Source: Nostoc sp. NIES-3756 (GTDB lineage: Bacteria > Cyanobacteriota > Cyanobacteriia > Cyanobacteriales > Nostocaceae). Taken from it: DNA of 64,000 nt. The DNA lies in contig NZ_AP017295.1 of assembly GCF_001548375.1 (NCBI RefSeq), positions 4,188,501 through 4,252,500 on the forward strand, given 5' to 3'. Positions within the stretch are counted from its first letter, which is position 1. Every line of letters starts with the position of its first letter. A program made the position numbers and the translations under genes. Below the pieces are notes generated by a model. It saw only the letters and a list, made by a program, of their open reading frames with translations, had not been told where the DNA came from and did no database searches. Of this stretch, positions 1-8,691 are shown piece after piece.

Positions 1-1048
1 ATTCTTTACTAGGTGTCCATTTAAGCTGATATCGTCTAGCTAAATCTTCTACCTGTTTCTGGGTAAACTCATGCAGGCGGATAGGTAGTCCAATATTAAA
101 TGGTGAGTGGTTAATATCTAAAGGAACATACTGTTCTGTAGAATAAGCTACGACTAGTCTGAGTTTTTGCCAATTGTAATTTTGTCTTGCTTCCTCGCAC
201 CAGGAACGCAATAAAGCAAAAAAATCATTAGCAATGTGAGGATACTCAAAAAAGCGATCAACATCGCTCAAAACTAAAAGTAGAGGATTTTCGCACTGTT
301 TAAGAATATAGTTTTGTAGATACAAACTACAACTCAACTTACAACCAATTTCCTCATCCCAATTATCATCAAGATTAGGTTCAATATTTAACTGTGTGGC
401 AATTTGCCAACAAATACAACGTAATAGCTTATTTAAGTTAGTCAAACACTGGTCATCAACCTGATTACACTTGAGATTAACTGTGTGATAATTTTGGGCA
501 TCAGCAAAGGCTAATAAACGCACTATTAAAGAAGATTTACCCATCTGTCTGGGGGCGCGAATCCTAATGACACAACCAGGTTGAGTTACTTCTCGATATA
601 CTAATTCTTCTATTGGTGGACGCTCAATATAAAAAGGTGAATCCAAAGGTACAGCCCCATCTGGATATGAGCTACGATATTCTACTGCTTCAGTAAATAA
701 TTTATCTAAATTATGTGTTTGGATTGATGAACTCTCTGAGGGTAATTCAGGTAGTTCTGTTTCATGTTCTTCGGTTAAAACTGTGTAATCATTTTCGTAT
801 ACTTCTAAGTTAAAAGCACCAAAGCACAACTTTAAAGTTTTGTGGTCTACACTGGCATTTAAAGACCATAGTCGGCTCAATGTTTTAGTAGATACATTTA
901 TTTGTCTGCTTAGTTGTTCTAGAGTTAGGCGATCGCCTTTATTATTTACAATTTCCCAAGATACAATCGCTTCTTGTAATCTTTGTAGCCCTACAGGAGT
1001 TAGTACTACACCCCGTCTTCTTTTCGTTTTATTTTGCTGTAGTTTCAT
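1..1048 (-). CDS. Partial AAA-like ATPase with N-terminal helix-turn-helix (3' end outside window)
   Basis: An open frame reads leftward from an ATG at 1048 to the window edge without a stop, giving about 349 residues with the C-terminus missing. The first ~75 residues look like the small HTH-type domain often placed before cyanobacterial AAA-like ATPases (visible stretch LTLEQLSRQINVSTKTLSRL). After a Glu/Ser-rich linker comes an AAA-like (AAA_35-type) NTPase with Walker A RAPRQMGKSSL near residue 175 and a Walker B-like strand LLLVLSDVDRFF near residue 265. In the family this layout precedes WD40, CHASE2 or similar sensor repeats; which one applies here cannot be seen. It is probably a conflict or signalling STAND-like protein. 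The architecture is clear, the function is not. Confidence 0.8.
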   Translation of the reverse strand, partial: MKLQQNKTKRRRGVVLTPVGLQRLQEAIVSWEIVNNKGDRLTLEQLSRQINVSTKTLSRLWSLNASVDHKTLKLCFGAFNLEVYENDYTVLTEEHETELPELPSESSSIQTHNLDKLFTEAVEYRSSYPDGAVPLDSPFYIERPPIEELVYREVTQPGCVIRIRAPRQMGKSSLIVRLLAFADAQNYHTVNLKCNQVDDQCLTNLNKLLRCICWQIATQLNIEPNLDDNWDEEIGCKLSCSLYLQNYILKQCENPLLLVLSDVDRFFEYPHIANDFFALLRSWCEEARQNYNWQKLRLVVAYSTEQYVPLDINHSPFNIGLPIRLHEFTQKQVEDLARRYQLKWTPSKE

Positions 1049-1544
1049 AAATTTTATAGCAGTATCTTTTGGCAGATGCAAGGCTTACCAAGCGTATTTT
1101 CGTAATTCAGTTTTGCCGAGTCAAGCGAAATAATGTATGTAATGTGAACCTACTTGCTAAGAAATTTAGCTTTTATTACTTAAAGAGTAGTAGGGTTGAA
1201 AAATAATTTGTTACCAAACAAGATAAAACTATTTAATCTAAATATAATTTGAATTTTACTGAAATAATGCCAAAAACTAGTATTGTCAATTGTTTCAGTT
1301 ATTTTAATCTTTGTTTAGCCACAAATGTTATTTGCTAGTATTTTAATTTCCTTCTACATAAATTTTGCCCATAGAAAAGGTTTTATTTTGAACCATAAAT
1401 AATCAATTTGCAGTTATCAGTATAATTTTAAAAAAATATTTATATTTCTGAATGCTTTCTCCTAATTTATCCTTATCAAAATACCAGCCAAAAATAAGAA
1501 ACTTATAAGGATGCGAGCGATCGCTTTTTTGATTCAGGTATCAT
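1049..1544. other. Gene-free AT-rich region
   Basis: About 500 bp between the start of the ATPase gene and the end of the receiver gene. Very AT-rich, with stop codons in all frames. It must hold the promoter of the leftward ATPase gene, but I see no convincing -35/-10 pair. A GCGAGCGATCGC HIP1-type site lies near 1514. Confidence 0.5.
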
Positions 1545-1949
1545 TCAAAAACTAAGTTGATACTCAGGCTGTAAAGTCCACCCTAAAACATGAATGATCT
1601 GATCGGGTAAGGTTAAGGGATTAAAGGGTTTAGCAATTGCCCCAACCACTCCTAGATGTTGAAGTTGTTGTGAGGTAAAGCAATCTGCTATCACACTTAA
1701 CAGAATGACAGGGATAGTTCTCAAAGAATGATTGTCATGCAGTCTGTACAGAAATGAGGTCATATCCATCCCAGGCATGAGAACATCCAGCAATATCAGG
1801 TCAGGATGCACTATCTCTAGCTGTTTCAGCCCAGCTTGAGCTGAGTTAGCAGTGGCAACATTCCAGCCGACCAAATCATGTAGGCAAATTTGTACAAGTT
1901 CTCGAATAGTCGGTTCATCATCAATCAATAATATAGTCTTGATTGCCAT
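1545..1949 (-). CDS. Single-domain response regulator (CheY-like receiver)
   Basis: A 134-residue receiver domain with no output domain. Visible features are the acidic pocket LLIDDEP near residues 7-13, the phosphoacceptor Asp near residue 55 in LILLDVLMPGMD, and the conserved Lys in AIAKPFNPLTL near residue 110. The start is placed at the ATG at 1949 (MAIKTILL). The longer frame begins with TTG at 1991, right at the edge of the heptamer repeat array, and would add 14 residues that match nothing in receivers. It resembles the receiver at 2426-2800, so the two may be paralogues working with the kinase at 2856-6362. It lies beyond repeat arrays and is probably transcribed separately. Confidence 0.85.
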   Translation of the reverse strand: MAIKTILLIDDEPTIRELVQICLHDLVGWNVATANSAQAGLKQLEIVHPDLILLDVLMPGMDMTSFLYRLHDNHSLRTIPVILLSVIADCFTSQQLQHLGVVGAIAKPFNPLTLPDQIIHVLGWTLQPEYQLSF

Positions 1950-1990
1950 GATTAAAAAGCGTGAAAAGCTGGTGGGGGTTGATAATACCA

Positions 1991-2077
1991 ATTTGTAATT
2001 CGTAATTCGTAATTCGTAATTCGTAATTCGTAATTCATAATTCGTAATTCATAATTCGTAATTCGTAATTCGTAATT
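1991..2077. repeat. Heptamer tandem repeat (TTCGTAA type)
   Basis: About a dozen head-to-tail copies of a 7-bp unit (AATTCGT, some AATTCAT) lie just upstream of the receiver gene. This belongs to the short tandemly repeated repetitive sequences typical of heterocystous cyanobacteria. The same unit recurs at 20350, 38561, 45531, 48590, 61386 and 62695. Confidence 0.9.
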
Positions 2078-2228
2078 AGGAATAGTCTGATGACATCAGA
2101 CTTTCCAGGTATATCCGTTACCGGGGTTGAGAAAATTGGTATAGCCTCAGCTTAAATCAAGAAAATAAGAAACTTATAAGATGTTGTCATTGGTCATTGG
2201 TCATTAGTCCATAGTCAACAGTCAACAG

Positions 2229-2430
2229 TCCATAGTTCTTTCTCCTCTGCTCCCTCATCTCCCCCCACTCCCCCATCTCCCTCATCTCCCTCCACTCCCT
2301 CATCTCCCTCCACTCCTCATCTCCCCCCACTCCCTCATCTCCCCCCACTCCCTCATCTCCCTCATCTCCCCCCACTCCCTCATCTCCCTCATCTCCCCCC
2401 ACTCCCCCATCTCTCCTACTCCCCACTAAC
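2229..2430. repeat. Pyrimidine-rich tandem repeat (CTCATCTCCC family)
   Basis: Roughly 190 bp of reiterated CCCTCATCTCC / CCCCACTCC units, almost pure pyrimidine on the plus strand and pure purine on the minus strand. It begins immediately downstream of the stop of the receiver gene at 2426. A 91-residue frame through it (2187-2462) is low-complexity translation of the repeat and is not a gene. Related units occur at 39476-39545 and 59829-59900. Confidence 0.85.
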
Positions 2431-2800
2431 TCCACCCCACCATCTGGGCTATTTGTTCGCAAATCAATAGTGGGTTGAATGGTTTAGTGATAATTCCGGC
2501 TATGTCCAATTGTGCAAAGCGTTTGTAATCGTCGGGTAATACTTTAGCTGTGAGCAAAATTATAGGAATCTCTTGAGTTTTGGGGTTAGCTTTGATTTTT
2601 TCGTAAACTTGAAAGCCATCCATGTCCGGCATTGAAACATCAAGAAGAATTACATCGATAAAATACTCTTGAGCTTTCAAAAGTCCTTCCTGACCAGATT
2701 GGACGATAATTGCCTCCCAGCCTCCCAAATCTTCTAAACAAGTACTGGCAAGGTCTCGGAGTGATTCTTCATCGTCAATTACAAGGATGCGTTTGTTCAT
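2426..2800 (-). CDS. Single-domain response regulator (CheY-like receiver)
   Basis: A 124-residue stand-alone receiver. The acidic pair is in RILVIDDEE (residues 4-12), the phosphoacceptor is Asp54 in VILLDVSMPDMDG, the Thr/Ser switch is in ILLTAK and the conserved Lys in IITKPFNPL. The ATG start at 2800 sits directly before the first beta strand, as expected. It lies 56 bp downstream of the kinase gene at 2856-6362 on the same strand, so kinase and receiver probably form one transcript and a cognate pair. The stop codon abuts a long pyrimidine repeat. Confidence 0.88.
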   Translation of the reverse strand: MNKRILVIDDEESLRDLASTCLEDLGGWEAIIVQSGQEGLLKAQEYFIDVILLDVSMPDMDGFQVYEKIKANPKTQEIPIILLTAKVLPDDYKRFAQLDIAGIITKPFNPLLICEQIAQMVGWS

Positions 2801-2855
2801 ATTCTGGGGGAGAGGGGGAGATGAGGAAGAAAAACTATGGACTGTTGACTATGGA

Positions 2856-5800
2856 CTATGGACTAATGACTATTGGCAAAGTGAAGTAGAATGTGCTGCC
2901 TTTACCAAGGGTGCTTTCTGCCCAAATACTACCATCGTGCTGTTGAATAATATTTTGACAAATTGCCAAGCCTAACCCGGTTCCGCCTTTGGCACGAGCA
3001 TCAGAGATGTCTACTTGCCCAAAACGTTCAAAGATGGTTTCTAGTTTGTCGGCGGGGATACCTCTACCTTGGTCTTTGACTGCAAAAAGCACTGAGTCTG
3101 ACTGGAGTTGAGCTAAGACAGTAATCACTGAGTCACGGGGGGAAAACTTGATGGCGTTGCTTAATAAGTTGGTGAGGGTTTGAATAATTAAGTCGGGAGA
3201 AGCCCAAACACGCGCTGTGGTGGGTGTGATAGAAATTGTGATGGCGGCTGCGAGGGCGATTGATTGTACTCCTTCTACTGCTCTTTGGATTAAATCTGCG
3301 GCATTGCAGACTTCCTTGACAAGCTCAACTCGCCCGGAGGATAAGCGCTCCAAGTCTAAAATATCATTTACTAAACGCACGAGGCGATCGCTATTTGTTA
3401 AAGCTTGCTGTATCATCCATTTAGCTTTTTCTGGTCTGTTGTCGTAAATTCCAGTATTCAGCAGGGCTAAGAATCCTTGAATGGCTGTGAGTGGGGTACG
3501 CAGTTCATGGCTGACAATGGAAATGAACTCGTTTTTCATCTGCTCGATAGCTTGCTGTTCGGTGGTATCTTGAATCTGAAGGACATAGTAGAGGGGCTGA
3601 TTGTGCAAATCTCTCACTAGTGATAGGCTGGTTAATCCCCAAGCAATACGTCCACCATTACATACATAACGTAACTGCACTTGCGCCCGGGTATTCTCAT
3701 TGTTCAATACTTGGGTAATGCTGTCTTCCAACTGAGGAACATCTTCTGGGTGAATTATTTCAAATGCCTGGAAGTTAAAAATTTCTAACTTAGAGTAGCC
3801 AAGCATTTCCTGCAACATGGGATTAATTTGTAACCATTTTTGATTTAATCCCAACAACGCCATACCAATGGGAGCGTCATAGAAGGCATGACGAAACCGC
3901 TCCTCACTCTCACGCAATGCGGCTTCGGCTTGTTTGAGGTCAGTAATATCTAGTAGCACCCCATACCAAGCAATTTCCCCATTAGAACGGCGTTCTGGAC
4001 GGGAGTTGGCGCGTACCCACTTAGTTTTGCCAGAGGGAGTTATAATTCGCCATTCGTGAGCAAAGGGTTCTAAGGCTTTGAGACTTTGCGTAGTCAGTTG
4101 ATTATAGAGAGCGACATCATCAGGATGGACTTGCTCATAGGTGAGTAGGGGATTTTCTATAACTTGTTGAGGTTCTAATTCCTGAATTTCTCGCACGCCT
4201 GAGCTGATATATTCATAACGCATTTCATAGGTATCTGGGTAATAGGAGAGGATGTAAATTTGTGCAGGTGAAGCGGCTGCTATTTTTTGAAAGCGGGCTT
4301 CACTATGTCGTAGGGCTGCTTCGGTTTGCCTCCGTTCGGTAATATCTGTCACCCGTACTAAATGGATGACTTGGCTGGCGATCGCTACTTCCTTAGCAGC
4401 AAGGTTGCCCCAAAATAAATTTCCTTTGCGCGTGAGATACTCAATTTCGGCGCTCCAAACGCCTTTGTGTTCTATTTGGGCGGCGATGTCTGCTAGTTCT
4501 TCTGTTGTAAATTGGCGTAGCTGCAAAGTGTGTCCTGCGATACCAATCAATTCGCACTTACTGTCTGCTTCAAATAGTTCCACTGCTCGAAGATTACAGT
4601 CTGTGATTAACAGTGTTTGAGCATCTACCAAGAATAGAGCGTCAGCAGATTCGTTATAAATGCTATCCCGCAAGTCTTTTTGCTGGAGCAGTTCTAATTC
4701 TGCCAATTTGCGATTACTAATATTTTTAGTAACTGCAATGATATGTGGTTGTCCCTGTAGTTCGATGATATCGGCGGAAACCAGGACTGTCAGAGTTTTA
4801 CCTGTTTTATCACGGACAGCAAATTCTTGATTACGAACTTGTTTACCTGAGAGTAAATCTTGAAGATAACTTTGCCTATTGTCTAGATTGATCCAAGATT
4901 GAAACTGTGTCAGTGTTTGACCAATGATGTCTTCTCGAGAACAACTATATAAATCAATAAAGGCTTCATTGACATCTATACATTGCCCATTGAGGGTGAA
5001 AATGCCCATTGCTTCTGGACAGGTACGGAATACTTTGGTAAAGCGTTCCTCTGACTGTTGCAGAGCAATTTTCACAGACTCGTAAGACTGTCTCAATTGC
5101 TGAGACATCCAATTCAAGGAGTGTCCCAGGACTTGAAACTCAGTAATGAGGCTCTCTTGTTCAATGGGTTGATGCCATTCTCCCTCAGCCAATGCCAAGC
5201 TAGTTTGACCTAATTTCTGCATAGGTCGGGCAATAAATTCGGTGAGTAATAACCCTAAGGCGATCGCAAAAGCTAAAGCTGCAAGACTAAAAATTAGGGT
5301 AAGGCGTGTATTGGCTACAATTTCTGCGGTAAAATCTGATTCTGGTACAACTGTGACAATCAACCAGTCCAGCCCCAATTTATCACTGTAGGGGATGACA
5401 AGTAAGTATTGTTTTTTACCTTCTATCTCAAACTTGAGTTTTTGTGTAGTCTGAATTTGATTTAAGTTTCCCCGCGTCAGCAGATACTCACCAGCGTGAC
5501 GAATTATGGGTTCTTTAATTTCTCTAACCATGAGGCGTTGGTTGAGTATTCCCTTGGCATCTGTCACGAAAGGTGGTTCAGGGGTAGAAGCAGCAACCAT
5601 TAATCCCGAACGCTCCATAATGAACACTTTTCCATGAGTGCCTATCTGCAATTTTCTCAAAAATTTACTAATGGTCACAAGGTCTATATCGCTGGCAAAA
5701 ACCCCCAGAAGTTGTTTTTTTTGATTATAAACAGGGTAGGCGGCGGCAATGCCTAAACCTCTAGAAGCTGGCACATATAAATAAATTGGTGTCCAAGTTG

Positions 5801-6362
5801 GTTTACCTGTAGAGACTGCCTTTTGATAGAAAGGTCTTTGAGTGCCATCATAGTTAGGCTCATTAACTAATAGCTGTTGCCGCTTCCTTTGAGCATCTAC
5901 GCTATATACATAAAGCTCCCCTTTGGCAAAATTCTTGGTAAAGGAAATCGTTAGACCCCGTTCATCGTTGCCGGCTCCCACAAGTCCGCCTTGGGGGTTG
6001 ATAAAATGGATTCTCTTAGAACCAAATTGTTGAATTTGCCCAAAAAAATAAGGTTCTAAACTCTGAGGATTGGTAATATCTATCTGTTTGAGTTGGCTGG
6101 CGTGAACATTGAGACGATTGATTAAATGTGAAGTTTTTAAATAATTACTTAAATATAAATGAATGCGATCGCTCATTTCGCTCATCAACTGATAAGCCAA
6201 GCTATTAACTGAACGCTGAGAATTTTGCCATGATACATAGCTGACTAAAGCAGTTGTTCCCCCAATCAACAACACAAAGGGAACAGTGAGAACAATTCTT
6301 AAGGAAATTTTCAGCTTTTTGTTGTTACCTTGCCTTTCCCTGATCATATTGGAGAGCCACAC
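2856..6362 (-). CDS. Membrane sensor histidine kinase, dCache-HAMP-4xPAS-HisKA-HATPase
   Basis: An 1168-residue sensor kinase. TM1 is at residues 22-45, followed by an extracytoplasmic dCache-like sensor (about 50-345, with VFASDIDL and GKVFIMERSG), TM2 at 353-376, HAMP to about 430, and four PAS/PAC repeats (about 438-550, 560-675, 685-810, 820-935). HisKA carries phosphoacceptor His952 in SIVSHELRTPL. HATPase_c has the N box LTNLLSNAIKFSP, G1 VKDQGRGIP and G2 GGTGLGLAI. The start is GTG at 6362, 8 nt after GGAGG; an in-frame ATG follows five codons later. It lies 17 bp downstream of the OmpR/HPt protein and upstream of a receiver, suggesting a phosphorelay operon. The ligand is unknown. Confidence 0.92.
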   Translation of the reverse strand: MWLSNMIRERQGNNKKLKISLRIVLTVPFVLLIGGTTALVSYVSWQNSQRSVNSLAYQLMSEMSDRIHLYLSNYLKTSHLINRLNVHASQLKQIDITNPQSLEPYFFGQIQQFGSKRIHFINPQGGLVGAGNDERGLTISFTKNFAKGELYVYSVDAQRKRQQLLVNEPNYDGTQRPFYQKAVSTGKPTWTPIYLYVPASRGLGIAAAYPVYNQKKQLLGVFASDIDLVTISKFLRKLQIGTHGKVFIMERSGLMVAASTPEPPFVTDAKGILNQRLMVREIKEPIIRHAGEYLLTRGNLNQIQTTQKLKFEIEGKKQYLLVIPYSDKLGLDWLIVTVVPESDFTAEIVANTRLTLIFSLAALAFAIALGLLLTEFIARPMQKLGQTSLALAEGEWHQPIEQESLITEFQVLGHSLNWMSQQLRQSYESVKIALQQSEERFTKVFRTCPEAMGIFTLNGQCIDVNEAFIDLYSCSREDIIGQTLTQFQSWINLDNRQSYLQDLLSGKQVRNQEFAVRDKTGKTLTVLVSADIIELQGQPHIIAVTKNISNRKLAELELLQQKDLRDSIYNESADALFLVDAQTLLITDCNLRAVELFEADSKCELIGIAGHTLQLRQFTTEELADIAAQIEHKGVWSAEIEYLTRKGNLFWGNLAAKEVAIASQVIHLVRVTDITERRQTEAALRHSEARFQKIAAASPAQIYILSYYPDTYEMRYEYISSGVREIQELEPQQVIENPLLTYEQVHPDDVALYNQLTTQSLKALEPFAHEWRIITPSGKTKWVRANSRPERRSNGEIAWYGVLLDITDLKQAEAALRESEERFRHAFYDAPIGMALLGLNQKWLQINPMLQEMLGYSKLEIFNFQAFEIIHPEDVPQLEDSITQVLNNENTRAQVQLRYVCNGGRIAWGLTSLSLVRDLHNQPLYYVLQIQDTTEQQAIEQMKNEFISIVSHELRTPLTAIQGFLALLNTGIYDNRPEKAKWMIQQALTNSDRLVRLVNDILDLERLSSGRVELVKEVCNAADLIQRAVEGVQSIALAAAITISITPTTARVWASPDLIIQTLTNLLSNAIKFSPRDSVITVLAQLQSDSVLFAVKDQGRGIPADKLETIFERFGQVDISDARAKGGTGLGLAICQNIIQQHDGSIWAESTLGKGSTFYFTLPIVISP

Positions 6363-6379
6363 CTGTGCATCCTCCGCTT

Positions 6380-8197
6380 CTAGATTTTGAGTTTCGGTTG
6401 TAAACGATAACGATTAATGCGGCTGATCACACGAGTTATTAATTCAGGCTCGACTATAGGCTTGCCGATAAAATCATCGGCTCCTGCGGCAAAGACCTGT
6501 CGTATAAATTTTATATCTGTATGGGCTGTTACCACCAAAATAGGTAAATTACCCCAACGAGAATCTTGTCTGACTACTCGGCATAAGTCAATACCACTAT
6601 ATGTGGGCATTTCTAAATCAATCATTAACAGGTCAGGATTTGTAGTCACCAGTGTCTCCCAAAATTTTTGGGGGTTTTGCAAGGTCTTGACCATCATTCC
6701 CAAAGGTTGTAGCAGATTACTTAATATGTCTAGCATCAGGTGATCATCATCTATAATCATCACTTTGGCTTGACTAGCCGAAGATTGAGACAAGGCTTGA
6801 GCAATTGCCCCAAATACTTCACTAGTAGTAGGCTTGCTCAAAAATGCCTGGATACCCAAACGAGCAATAGCTACTCGTTGTGTAAGATTGTCTTGGTCTG
6901 CTATGACGAGAATTGGGGTATTAATAAACTTTTTTTTCAGTTTATCTAAAGATTTTAAACTTTTTTCGGTCGATTTGCCACTTAAATTGAATAAAATTAC
7001 TTGAGGAGCCTGATAAAAATTTTGTTGGATACTCTCTCCATTAGCGGCTACTTCCAACCGTATTCCACAATTTGCAGCTTGGGTTTTCAGTTGGTTACTA
7101 AAAGATTCATCATTGATAGCCAGCACCAAAGGAAGTTGTACTGACTCAAATTTTTCCAAAGTTAAGGGCGCTGGCGGTTGGCTGATAGCTTCTCTGAGTT
7201 GACTAAGTAGCAGTGATAGTTGCACAGCATCTTGTGGTGTTAAGTTTCTATCCCCGATGAGCAGATGTTCAACTGCTCGAGCTAATTTTGATCCTGTTGC
7301 GTAGCCAAATGATCCTAGCGTCCCTGCTAGTTTGTGTGCTTCTTTCTCGGCTTGCTGCTGTAGTTCGGGTGGGATTTTTCCTGCACGTAAGCTTTGTTCG
7401 GCTTGCTCTAACAAAGTTAACCGTTGAGCAAAAGTATCTTTGTAGCGTTCTAGAGTTTTGTTGATAGCGGCAATTGCTGTTTGTTTTTTTGCTTGAGTTT
7501 GTTTGCTATCCTGAGTTTGGGGTGGAGTTTTTAAGCGATACCCCAAGCCGTAAACTGTTTCTAGTAATTCGGTAGACATCCCTACAGTCTTGAGTTTGTG
7601 GCGCAAATCTTTAATTAAATTGGTCACTGCACCTTCAGTTGGTGTAGCATCAAGTGACCATAGGCGATCGATAATATCACTCCGGCTAAAAACACGTTGT
7701 GGATTACGTAAAAATAGCCCCAGCAAGCTATACTCTTTAGGACTTAAGGATATCGCTTGCCCTTCATAAGTAACTTCTGCGGACACCGTATTAACGCACA
7801 GATTCCCCCAACTCAACAAGCTAGGTGCTATTTGGCTTGTACCTCGACGTAATAATGCTCGTATCCTAGCTAGCAGTTCTGACATATCATAAGGCTTGGT
7901 AACATAATCATCTGCACCAGCATCTAATCCTCTGACTATATCAGCACTCTGGTCTTTAGCTGTTAGTAAAAGAATCGGCTTGTGGATACCTTGAGAGCGG
8001 AGTTGGAGACAAAGGTTAATTCCATCAACTTTAGGAATTAGCAGATCCAACAATATCAAATCAAAGTTTGATAAGGTCGCCAGTGTTAACCCATTTTGAC
8101 CATCTGTTGCCAGTTCAACTGTATAATGCTCTGCCGTGAGAACCTCACTTAGTATGGTCGCCGTTGCTACATCGTCCTCCACTAGCAAAATTTTCAC
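6380..8197 (-). CDS. Multidomain response regulator: REC-winged helix-HPt-degenerate REC-REC
   Basis: A 605-residue regulator. Residues 1-115 form an OmpR-type receiver (phosphoacceptor Asp51 in LILLDLLIPKVDG), and ~128-224 a winged-helix DNA-binding domain (LSPKEYSLLGLFLRN, ending GLGYRLK). About 240-325 is an HPt domain with the His in EAHKLAGTLGSFG. About 355-465 looks like a receiver that has lost its acidic pocket, and ~470-595 is an intact receiver (MIIDDDHLM, LLMIDLEMPTYSGID). Combining DNA binding, HPt and two receivers gives a full phosphorelay in one chain, presumably fed by the kinase encoded 17 bp downstream. The start is GTG at 8197 with no obvious ribosome-binding site. Confidence 0.88.
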   Translation of the reverse strand: MKILLVEDDVATATILSEVLTAEHYTVELATDGQNGLTLATLSNFDLILLDLLIPKVDGINLCLQLRSQGIHKPILLLTAKDQSADIVRGLDAGADDYVTKPYDMSELLARIRALLRRGTSQIAPSLLSWGNLCVNTVSAEVTYEGQAISLSPKEYSLLGLFLRNPQRVFSRSDIIDRLWSLDATPTEGAVTNLIKDLRHKLKTVGMSTELLETVYGLGYRLKTPPQTQDSKQTQAKKQTAIAAINKTLERYKDTFAQRLTLLEQAEQSLRAGKIPPELQQQAEKEAHKLAGTLGSFGYATGSKLARAVEHLLIGDRNLTPQDAVQLSLLLSQLREAISQPPAPLTLEKFESVQLPLVLAINDESFSNQLKTQAANCGIRLEVAANGESIQQNFYQAPQVILFNLSGKSTEKSLKSLDKLKKKFINTPILVIADQDNLTQRVAIARLGIQAFLSKPTTSEVFGAIAQALSQSSASQAKVMIIDDDHLMLDILSNLLQPLGMMVKTLQNPQKFWETLVTTNPDLLMIDLEMPTYSGIDLCRVVRQDSRWGNLPILVVTAHTDIKFIRQVFAAGADDFIGKPIVEPELITRVISRINRYRLQPKLKI

Positions 8198-8691
8198 AAC
8201 TTTTACTATGCACTAACCAATAATTGACATGATATGACAGCCATCATTACTTAATCTTGGAAGAGTTAAGCCTACACTTAAACAGTTCCATATAATTGTT
8301 TGGCTATGACTTTTTTAAGAAACACATTATACAATACATCAATTTGCTTGATAGATCAAGGTTACACTACATAACAAACACTTAGCGTTGAAAACCACGC
8401 AATTAGTGATTTTAAAAGAATTTAACCCCCCTTGCCCCATTCCCTTATAGGGAATGGGGGTTTTAAAGCCTCTCCCTGAGGCGGGGAGAGGTTTGGAGAG
8501 GGATCTTAAGTATATTTTGCACCTTTTCAAACATCCTCTAAGAATCCAATTTATATCTAAATTTAAGCATCTGTAGAGTTAGCAATCCTCATCAAGACTA
8601 TGATGCTAACCAGTCATCTTGGATAACGTTAACACTGTCGTCATCTTTTTCCAATTGATATAATCTGTGAAAACATTTACACTACTTATGT
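8198..8691. other. Divergent intergenic region with double hairpin element
   Basis: This holds the promoters of the leftward phosphorelay operon and the rightward 819-residue protein. A TATAAT hexamer at 8659-8664, about 28 bp before the ATG at 8692, may be the -10 of the latter. The centre is occupied by a palindromic repeat (8435-8492, listed separately). A 63-residue frame across it is not a gene. Confidence 0.45.
8435..8492. repeat. Double-hairpin intergenic repeat
   Basis: Two adjacent palindromes: an 11-bp perfect stem CCCCATTCCCT/AGGGAATGGGG with a 3-nt loop (8435-8459), then CCTCTCCC/GGGAGAGG around a short loop (about 8470-8492). The composition is far more G+C-rich than the flanks. 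The position between divergent genes argues for a mobile palindromic element rather than a terminator. Confidence 0.7.

Noticed and set aside
2187..2462. 91-residue frame rich in Gly/Asp/Glu/Val
   Set aside because: It is the translation of a tandem pyrimidine repeat and shows no protein-like features.
8339..8530. 63-residue minus-strand frame upstream of the phosphorelay operon
   Set aside because: It covers a palindromic repeat and has no ribosome-binding site or family resemblance.
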